Of a stretch of 11,033 nucleotides of DNA, positions 5,391 through 11,033 are shown piece by piece. Origin of the DNA: MWAR01 sp036567845 (lineage in GTDB: Bacteria; Muiribacteriota; Ozemobacteria; Ozemobacterales; Ozemobacteraceae); NCBI GenBank assembly GCA_036567845.1, contig DATCTT010000117.1, forward strand, positions 1 through 11,033. The letters are read 5' to 3'. Numbering within the stretch: position 1 is the first letter of the stretch; each line of letters opens with the position of its first letter. A program made the position numbers and the translations under genes. Below the pieces are notes generated by a model that did not search any database, was not told the DNA's origin, and saw only the letters and a list, made by a program, of their open reading frames with translations.

Positions 5391-7283
5391 TCAGGCATCC
5401 GTGCCGCACAACACCACGCGGTTGCGGCCCATGCCCTTCGCCTGGTACATCGAGCTGTCCGCTTTCTGGATCAGCTCGTCCTTCGAATCGGCATTCAGCG
5501 GGAAGCCGGCCACGCCGATCGAGATGGTGCAGTGCAGCGGCGGCTGGCCCGGGGCGAGCGCCGGGAAATCGTATTTCGCGGTGTCGCGCCGGATGCGCTC
5601 GGCAACGATGCGCGCGTCCGACTGAGTCGTCTCGGGCAGGATGATGACGAACTCCTCGCCGCCGTACCGGGCAGCGATATCCGTCGAACGGATGTTGCGG
5701 CGCAGAATCTGGCTCACCTCGCGAAGGATGATGTCGCCCTGCTGGTGCCCGTACTGGTCGTTGATCAGCTTGAAATGGTCGATGTCGCACAGCAGGAGGG
5801 AGAGGGTCGAATTATAGCGCCTGCTACGCTTCACTTCCTCGTCGAGGCGGAGCTGGAAATACCGGTGCACATACAGCTTGGTGATCGAGTCGGTGATGGC
5901 CAGCGAGTACAGCCGCGCGTTCTCGTAGGCGATGACCGCCTGCGAGGCGAGGGTGATGAAGAACTCGAGATCGTTCTCGGTGAACGGCTCGGCGTTGATC
6001 TTGGGCCCGATCTTCATCACGCCGTAGATCTCGCCTTCCTTGAGGAGCGGGATGTAGACTGCGAAGGGAATCTGCCGGTTCACGGTGGTATAGCTCTGGA
6101 AATTCGACGCCGAGGCGAGCTCGCGGGCCAGGATCGGCTTCTTCTCCTTTTCGAGCGTCGTCATCGCCCACGTCTCGGCCGGATCCATGGCCAGGGCATC
6201 GACCTCCTCGCCCGACAGGCCCTTGAACGCCTTCACCTCGAGCTCGGGCCGGTCCTCGGCGAACAGCATCAGCACGCCCTTGTTCGACCAGACGGTCTCG
6301 AGGAACATGTCGATCGAGCTCTTGATCAGCTCATCGAGGTTGAGGGTCGAGCTGAGCACCTTGCCGGCCTGCTGCAGGGCCATCAGGTTGAACACCTTGC
6401 GGTCGAGCTCGTTCTTCGTGGCTTCGGATTTCTCGTACAGGGCCGCGTTGTTGATCGAGGTGCCGGCGAGGCCCGCGACAGCCTGGATCAGCTGCCGGTC
6501 GGCCGTCGTGTAGGGGGTTTCGTCGCGCTTCTCGCCGAGAATGATCATGCCGACGAAGTGGTCCTTGATCCGCATCGGGAAAAGCAGACGGATCGCCCGG
6601 ACGGCATCCGTCTCGAACTCGGCCGCCATCAGCGTCCGCGCGGCCTCGTCGGGCGCCCAGCACTCCTCCTCGGAAAACAGCGTGGTGACGATCTTGTTGT
6701 CCGAGTAGAACCGGAACTTCGCGAACAGCTCGGGCGGGAACCCCAGCAGATCCTTGACCGTGACCATGTCGGTGCGGTCGTTGTACAGCATGATTGCCGC
6801 GCCCGCCGTGCCGATCCGCTCCATGAACAGGGTCAGCAGCGTCCGCACGAGCGTGTCGATGCTCAGCGACGTGCCCATCGAGCGGCTGGCCGAATACAGC
6901 ACCGAGAGCGAGTCGACCTTCTGCTCGAGCTCGCGGTTCATGTCGCTGATCGTCTTCATGTAATGCTCGATGGCGCCCCGCGACTCGACCAGCGTGCTGA
7001 CGATCTTCGAGAAGCCCTCGTGAACATCCTCGACGGCGTCGAAGGTGATCGTTCCGAGATCCTGGCCCACGTCGCCGTCCGCGATGTTGTCGGAAATCTC
7101 GACGAACCGGCGCAGCGGCGTCGTGATCCGGCGATGGATCACGACGGCGACGATCAGGATGGTTGCTATCGCAATGGCTATATAAGGAACCAGGGGGATG
7201 GAGGTGCCGAACGCGGAGAAGACCAGCCAGCCCGCTGTCCAGAGCGACACCAGGCAGGCGAGGAATCTCAGCGTGAAGCTCAT
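5391..7283 (-). CDS. Membrane diguanylate cyclase: 2 TM, HAMP-like, two GAF, GGDEF
   Basis: A 630-residue sensor predicted to make cyclic di-GMP from two GTP. Order: two close hydrophobic segments (about 7-25 and 31-49) with almost no periplasmic loop; a HAMP-like region (RRITTPLRRF onward, 51-100); a coiled linker; GAF 1 (about 141-285); a second linker; GAF 2 (about 320-460); and GGDEF (462-625). The catalytic signature is GGEEF (541-545), with metal-binding DIDHF (500-504). The inhibitory I-site RSTD (532-535) lies five residues before GGEEF, so an active, product-inhibited enzyme is expected. Signals are probably intracellular ligands of the GAF domains, since there is no external sensor. 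The ATG at 7283 overlaps the tmk stop by four bases (ATGA) and has GGGAG 7 bases upstream (7291-7295). It lies between tmk and yaaR, genes that are near neighbours in Bacillus. Confidence 0.95.
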   Translation of the reverse strand: MSFTLRFLACLVSLWTAGWLVFSAFGTSIPLVPYIAIAIATILIVAVVIHRRITTPLRRFVEISDNIADGDVGQDLGTITFDAVEDVHEGFSKIVSTLVESRGAIEHYMKTISDMNRELEQKVDSLSVLYSASRSMGTSLSIDTLVRTLLTLFMERIGTAGAAIMLYNDRTDMVTVKDLLGFPPELFAKFRFYSDNKIVTTLFSEEECWAPDEAARTLMAAEFETDAVRAIRLLFPMRIKDHFVGMIILGEKRDETPYTTADRQLIQAVAGLAGTSINNAALYEKSEATKNELDRKVFNLMALQQAGKVLSSTLNLDELIKSSIDMFLETVWSNKGVLMLFAEDRPELEVKAFKGLSGEEVDALAMDPAETWAMTTLEKEKKPILARELASASNFQSYTTVNRQIPFAVYIPLLKEGEIYGVMKIGPKINAEPFTENDLEFFITLASQAVIAYENARLYSLAITDSITKLYVHRYFQLRLDEEVKRSRRYNSTLSLLLCDIDHFKLINDQYGHQQGDIILREVSQILRRNIRSTDIAARYGGEEFVIILPETTQSDARIVAERIRRDTAKYDFPALAPGQPPLHCTISIGVAGFPLNADSKDELIQKADSSMYQAKGMGRNRVVLCGTDA

Positions 7284-7981
7284 GCAGCAACTCCCTCGGG
7301 GGCAAGATTCCAGTCGAACCGGGCGTTCAGCACCTCGGCCATCTGGCGGGAAACGGCCGCGACGTCGCGGTCGGCCTGCAGAACCCGGAACCGTTGCGGC
7401 TCTTCCCGGGCAGCCGCGAGATACCCTTCCCGGACACGCTTGTGGAACCCGATGATCTCGGATTCCATGCGGTCAGGGGCCCCGCGGCCGGCCGTGCGGA
7501 CGCGCTCGAGGCCCAGCTCGGGCGGCAGGTCGAACAGCAGCGTCAGATCGGGCAGGAATGCGCTGCCGAGAAACTCGAGATGGAGGCGCCGGACGACGTC
7601 GAGGCCCAGTTCCCGGCCAAAGCCCTGGTAGGCCAGGCTGCTGTCGAAATACCGGTCGCACAGCACGATCCGCCCCTCGGCCTTGGCGGGCTGGATGACC
7701 TTGCGCCAGTGCTCGGTGCGCTGGGCCAGCATCAGAAACAGCTCCGTCTCGGCTTCCAGCCGGTCGCCCGTCCGGTCGAGAAGGATGGCGCGCATCCGGT
7801 CGCCGGCTGGCGTGCCTCCCGGCTCGCGTGTCAGCAGCACTTTGCGGCCCGCGGATTCCAGGGAAGCCTTGAGCTGGCGGATCTGCGTGCTCTTCCCGCT
7901 GCCCTCCGGCCCCTCGAACGTGATGAGAAGCCCGGGGGATGCCTGGGGGCGGGAGCTGCCTGTGGTCGGGGTTGCGTTCAT
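7280..7981 (-). CDS. tmk: Thymidylate kinase
   Basis: Phosphorylates dTMP to dTDP with ATP in the cytoplasm, an essential step toward dTTP. The 233-residue product has the P-loop GPEGSGKST (24-32), the TREPGGTPAG motif (51-60), the DRY motif in CDRYFDSSLAYQG (DRY at 109-111), and an Arg-containing LID segment near RTAGRGAPDR. Length is slightly above the usual 205-215 because of about 17 extra residues before GLLITFEG. No better start codon lies between. ATG 7981 has only a weak Shine-Dalgarno, so translation may depend on coupling to the STAS gene, whose stop is 15 bases upstream. The downstream cyclase gene overlaps its stop. In Bacillus tmk is followed by yaaQ-yaaR-holB; yaaR is also nearby here. 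Confidence 0.97.
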   Translation of the reverse strand: MNATPTTGSSRPQASPGLLITFEGPEGSGKSTQIRQLKASLESAGRKVLLTREPGGTPAGDRMRAILLDRTGDRLEAETELFLMLAQRTEHWRKVIQPAKAEGRIVLCDRYFDSSLAYQGFGRELGLDVVRRLHLEFLGSAFLPDLTLLFDLPPELGLERVRTAGRGAPDRMESEIIGFHKRVREGYLAAAREEPQRFRVLQADRDVAAVSRQMAEVLNARFDWNLAPEGVAA

Positions 7982-7996
7982 GGGGTTCGTGTCCGG

Positions 7997-8308
7997 TCAG
8001 CCCAGCTCGAAAAACTCGTTCAGCTTGGTCAGCCGAAAGACGTTCAGGACGGCATCGGTCGGCTTCTCGATCAACAGCCGGCCCTGGTTGCGCAGGATCT
8101 CTTTTTTCAGATACACGAGCATGCCCAGGCCCGAACTGTCGATGTAGCCGACCCGCGCCATGTCGATGACGTAGGTCCAGACGTCATCCTGCTCGAGGGC
8201 CTCCATGACGGTCGCCTTGAGCGTCTTGGCCTGGTGGACATCCAGTTCCCCGTCGAGGACAAATGTCTTGCGGTGGCTGGCGTTATCTGTCTGACATTCG
8301 ATTTTCAC
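7997..8308 (-). CDS. STAS-domain anti-sigma factor antagonist (RsbV/SpoIIAA type)
   Basis: A single 103-residue STAS domain, typical of small antagonists in partner-switching modules. These bind a cognate HATPase kinase and release its target when unphosphorylated. The phosphorylation loop VGYIDSSGLGMLVYLKK is present, with Ser58 as the expected target in DSSGLG. The strand FVLDGELDV near the start is also typical. The start is GTG at 8308, with GGAGG 6 bases upstream (8315-8319). It overlaps the stop of the HATPase gene by four bases (GTGA), so the pair is translationally coupled and almost certainly works together. An ATG two bases earlier leads straight to a stop. No sigma factor or PP2C phosphatase gene is visible nearby, so the regulated target is unknown. 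Confidence 0.95.
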   Translation of the reverse strand: MKIECQTDNASHRKTFVLDGELDVHQAKTLKATVMEALEQDDVWTYVIDMARVGYIDSSGLGMLVYLKKEILRNQGRLLIEKPTDAVLNVFRLTKLNEFFELG

Positions 8309-8796
8309 ATCTGGCCTCCGGTGGCGGACGTGGGTTTCAGCAATTTTACCATACTCAGGGTGACGGTCCCGGTGGGGGGATCCGTTGAATATACCACGTC
8401 GTCCATGATGTTGCGGATGATATAGACGCCGAGCCCGCCCTCCCTGATGTTGTTCAGGTCGGGAAGCGGGATGGCGGCGGGATTGAACCCGGCATCCTCG
8501 TAAACGACGTTGATCTGATACCGGGAAGGGGAGATCCGAAGACTCACGCCGAACCGGCGGTTGGGGTCATACCGGAACGCGTGCTTGATCACGTTCGTGC
8601 AGGCTTCGGTGACGGCGATCTTGATGTCGTTCAGCAGCGAGTTGTCGAGCGGCAGGGAGTGCGCGCTGGCCTCGAGCAGCCGTCTGACGAGCGCAAGGCA
8701 ACGCGGATTCCCGCTCAGCTCGAGATCGACGAGGGTCGTCTTGTCGGGCGCGGCGGCAATCACGTGCTTGACATCGGGTTCGCCGGAACCGGGCAC
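8305..8796 (-). CDS. RsbW-like HATPase (anti-sigma factor serine kinase family)
   Basis: A 163-residue GHKL ATPase domain without histidine-kinase phosphoacceptor parts, as in RsbW/SpoIIAB. The N-box is DIKIAVTEACTNVIKHAF, with Glu64 and Asn68. The G1 box is EDAGFN with Asp101, and the G2 region is GGLGVYIIRNIMDDV (120-134). It would phosphorylate the STAS serine of the next gene, and may bind a sigma factor or another target. The start is GTG at 8796, the furthest upstream start after an in-frame TGA. A modest AAGGA lies 11 bases before it (8808-8812); an internal GTG at 8763 is a weaker alternative. It follows the TPR gene after 26 bases. Confidence 0.93.
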   Translation of the reverse strand: MPGSGEPDVKHVIAAAPDKTTLVDLELSGNPRCLALVRRLLEASAHSLPLDNSLLNDIKIAVTEACTNVIKHAFRYDPNRRFGVSLRISPSRYQINVVYEDAGFNPAAIPLPDLNNIREGGLGVYIIRNIMDDVVYSTDPPTGTVTLSMVKLLKPTSATGGQM

Positions 8797-8822
8797 GGTC
8801 GTTCAGATCCTTTCCGGGCGCA

Positions 8823-11033
8823 TTACATCTTCAGGGACAACTCCGGCTCCGATAGTATCACGGCCTGACGTACCGCGTCCACCCGTGCCGACCGGCCCAG
8901 CTCGCGCTCGGTTTTTGCCAGCAGCAGAAGCTGTTCGGCCGAGTGGGGCTCGAGGAACACCGCCGTCTCGAGATGCTTCGCTGCCCGGTCGGTCTGGGCC
9001 AGGTCCTCGAAGCCGAGGTAACACCGGGCGACGGCGGCATGCGCGGCGGCCATGTCAGGGTGCTCGCGGGCGATTTTCTCGCAGGCCTTCAGATTCTGGT
9101 TCAGGGCTTTCAGCCGGTCCGCGCCCTTCAGAAACTCGAGTTGCGCCTCCATCAACCCCCACCGGGACCAGGGTGGCGCATCCGTCATCGAGGCCGCTTT
9201 GTTCCAGCTCAGCAGCGCACGCCGCGACCACTCGTCGCGCTGGGGCGAGCGGCGCGTCACGATCGTCTGTGCCGTGGCCAGATCAAAGGCCGCCCAGACG
9301 TCGATCTGAGAGGCTTTGACGCTTTCCTGGGCTGTCCCCAGAAACTCCATCAGCAGATTCTTGCCGCCCGACTCGCTCTGGTGGGCCAGCATCTCGACGA
9401 TCCGGCGCCGGTACAGGCCGTTGTCCGGGAACAGGCTCTTCAGCGACGCGTAACACCGCGCGGCTTCGGTGTGGAACTGGAAGTTTTCGTGCAGCCGGGC
9501 CAGGGAATGGAGCAGCGTCGGGTCGGAACTCTGCCGCACCAGCTCCTGGAGATGATGCGCGGCTTTCTTGACGTCGCCGCGCGCCCGGAAGACGAGCGAC
9601 AGGCCCCGATGTCCCCAGGCGTTGTCGGCATCGCGATACAGCGCCTCTTCGAACAGTTCGGCGGCCCGGGCCAGCGACTCGTCCTGCGACTTTGTTCCAT
9701 ACCCAAAGATATAATATGCGAAACCCTCGACGAGGGCCGGGGCAGGGCTGGCTTTCCCCAGGGGGGCGAGCTCGGCCTGGAGGCTGCGCAGCGTCGAGAC
9801 GAGCATGTCCCGCTCGAACCGGTCCCCTTTGACCTGGCCGCGTTTCAGCCGCAGGAGAGTGATGTGTGACTCGACATCGGCTGGCTGATCCTTCAGCGCC
9901 GAGCTGAGCAGCTCGATGGCGAGCGACGGCTTCTCCTCGTTCTCGTAAACCCGCGCCAGCTGCCGGCTGACCCAGACATCGCGGGGATCGGCCGCCCGCA
10001 CTTTCGACAACAGGTCCGCCGCGCGGCCGAACGAGCCGATGCGCAGGCAGACCTCTGCCAGCAGCCGCATCCACGACGTTTCGCGCGGGACGAGCTCGAG
10101 GGCCCGTTCGATCCGCTCGACCGCCGTGAGCAGAAACTTCTTCTGGATCGCCTCGCGGGCCTGCTGCACCAGTTTTTCGCCGTCGGAGCGGGCCTTCTCG
10201 ATCCGGATCAGCTCCGGCGCCTGGTAGGCGCGCACGCAGGTCGGGTCGAGACGGGCCGCGGTTTCGAACGCCTTCTCGGCTTCGGGGAACCGGCCCAGCC
10301 GAATCAGCGTCTCGCCCAGGTCGCACCAGGCGTCCGGCGTTGCCTGGCCGGCTTCGATGATGGCCTTCTGCGCCTTCGCGACACGGGAGAACTCGCCCTG
10401 CGCCCGGGCACATCGGATCACGCCCTGGAGAGCCCAGGAGGTTCCCGGCAGCCCTTCGAGGAACTGCTCATACTCGGCCAGCGCGCGGCCCTGGTCGTTC
10501 TCTGCCTCGAGAATCTCGCACAGGGTGCGGATCACATCGGGGTGATGCGGACTGCATGCGCGGGCCCGCTCGAGATCGGCGCGGGCCTGGGGCATCTGCC
10601 GCCGGTTCCGGTAGTGGGTCGCCATCGCGAGGAAGATGTCGCCATCCCGTGCGGGCTGTTTGCGGATCCGCTCGAACATCTCCTCGGATTTGTCGGTCAT
10701 GCCCATGTCGCCGTAGAGCCGGCCCATCTCGAGCAGGACCTCGACGTTCGAGGGCGCGGCCGCCAGGGCCCGCTCGAACTCGAGCAGCGCCTGACCCCGC
10801 TCACCGGTGCCCTGATATGCCCGGCCCAGGCCCAGACGCAGCTCGAAATCCTCCGGATACAGGGCGAGGGCCTCCCGGTAATGCCGGACGGCACCGTCGT
10901 GGAACGCCTGAGCCATCATCGCGCGGCCCAGCAGCAGGAACATCTCGCGGGACTCGCCGGCCTGTTTCCGGTAGGCCGACAGATCATTCTGGGCCGAGAT
11001 CGCATCGCCGAGACTCAGCTCGATCTCGGCAAG
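8823..11033 (-). CDS. Large TPR-repeat protein, 5' end beyond window
   Basis: The frame is open from the right edge to TAA at 8823, giving at least 736 residues. An in-frame ATG at 10943 exists, but the 30 upstream codons also read as TPR-like helix (LGDAISAQNDLSAYRKQAGE), so the true start is outside. Most of the protein is tandem 34-residue TPR helices. Clear units include AVRHYREALALYPEDFELRLG, GQALLEFERALAAAPSNVEV, KAFETAARLDPTCVRAY and LAIELLSSALKDQPADVESH. The C-terminal third has further degenerate repeats (KHLETAVFLEPHSAEQLLLL). No membrane segment or enzymatic domain is seen in the visible part. TPR arrays act as protein-interaction scaffolds; the partner is unknown. It precedes the HATPase/STAS pair by 26 bases and is likely co-transcribed with it. 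Confidence 0.93.
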   Translation of the reverse strand, partial: LAEIELSLGDAISAQNDLSAYRKQAGESREMFLLLGRAMMAQAFHDGAVRHYREALALYPEDFELRLGLGRAYQGTGERGQALLEFERALAAAPSNVEVLLEMGRLYGDMGMTDKSEEMFERIRKQPARDGDIFLAMATHYRNRRQMPQARADLERARACSPHHPDVIRTLCEILEAENDQGRALAEYEQFLEGLPGTSWALQGVIRCARAQGEFSRVAKAQKAIIEAGQATPDAWCDLGETLIRLGRFPEAEKAFETAARLDPTCVRAYQAPELIRIEKARSDGEKLVQQAREAIQKKFLLTAVERIERALELVPRETSWMRLLAEVCLRIGSFGRAADLLSKVRAADPRDVWVSRQLARVYENEEKPSLAIELLSSALKDQPADVESHITLLRLKRGQVKGDRFERDMLVSTLRSLQAELAPLGKASPAPALVEGFAYYIFGYGTKSQDESLARAAELFEEALYRDADNAWGHRGLSLVFRARGDVKKAAHHLQELVRQSSDPTLLHSLARLHENFQFHTEAARCYASLKSLFPDNGLYRRRIVEMLAHQSESGGKNLLMEFLGTAQESVKASQIDVWAAFDLATAQTIVTRRSPQRDEWSRRALLSWNKAASMTDAPPWSRWGLMEAQLEFLKGADRLKALNQNLKACEKIAREHPDMAAAHAAVARCYLGFEDLAQTDRAAKHLETAVFLEPHSAEQLLLLAKTERELGRSARVDAVRQAVILSEPELSLKM

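Noticed and set aside
4869..7631. 920-codon open frame on the plus strand
   Set aside because: It lies antisense to rapZ, yaaR, the cyclase and tmk, all with clear family motifs. Its His/Arg/Asp/Val-rich composition is typical of the shadow frame of GC-rich genes.
9710..9715. Perfect TATAAT on the plus strand inside the TPR gene
   Set aside because: No -35 at proper distance; it arises from Tyr-Tyr-Ile codons on the opposite strand.

Overview
The window reads as one co-directional block: every credible gene lies on the minus strand, so transcription runs from high to low coordinates. Base composition is GC-rich with a few sharply AT-rich intergenic patches. A lipoprotein signal and a secreted protein ending in an outer-membrane-type C-terminal phenylalanine point to a diderm bacterium. 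The gene content (SpoVG, YaaR/DUF327, an RsbW/RsbV-type pair) and part of the gene order recall Firmicutes. I infer a non-proteobacterial diderm lineage, possibly from the Riflebacteria/Ozemobacteria or a similar environmental phylum. That taxonomic guess is weak.

The upstream block (11033 down to 3979) looks like a single operon with short gaps or overlaps. It starts with a large TPR protein that runs off the right edge. Then come an RsbW-like HATPase (anti-sigma-factor kinase family), a STAS anti-sigma-factor antagonist, thymidylate kinase (tmk), a membrane diguanylate cyclase with HAMP, two GAF domains and GGDEF, YaaR (DUF327) and RapZ. Stop/start overlaps of 1 to 4 bases occur at HATPase/STAS, tmk/GGDEF and yaaR/rapZ.

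The middle block (3965 to 2723) begins with a good sigma70-like promoter whose -10 region sits inside a perfect 7-bp inverted repeat. It drives an uncharacterised exported beta-rich protein. That gene is fused by a TTGA overlap to spoVG, which starts at TTG. A long AT-rich hairpin covers the spoVG stop codon.

The noncoding stretch 2372-2722 holds that hairpin, degenerate CACAGAG/GCAGAT-type repeats, a candidate tRNA promoter and a perfect 8-bp hairpin. The downstream block is tRNA-Gln(UUG), a glmU-like gene lacking the acetyltransferase part, prs, and the start of a lipoprotein gene cut by the left edge.

The order spoVG - glmU - prs matches Bacillus subtilis spoVG-gcaD-prs, and tmk near yaaR matches B. 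subtilis tmk-yaaQ-yaaR. A tRNA-Gln next to prs recalls the gammaproteobacterial tRNA-Gln/prs neighbourhood. The locus therefore mixes core nucleotide and amino-sugar metabolism (Prs, GlmU, Tmk, with RapZ as amino-sugar regulator in other species) with signalling (partner switch, c-di-GMP, SpoVG). I see no CRISPR array, insertion sequence, phage gene or defence system. The most interesting material is the shortened GlmU, the unknown exported protein with its operator-like promoter, and the signalling genes placed inside a housekeeping operon.
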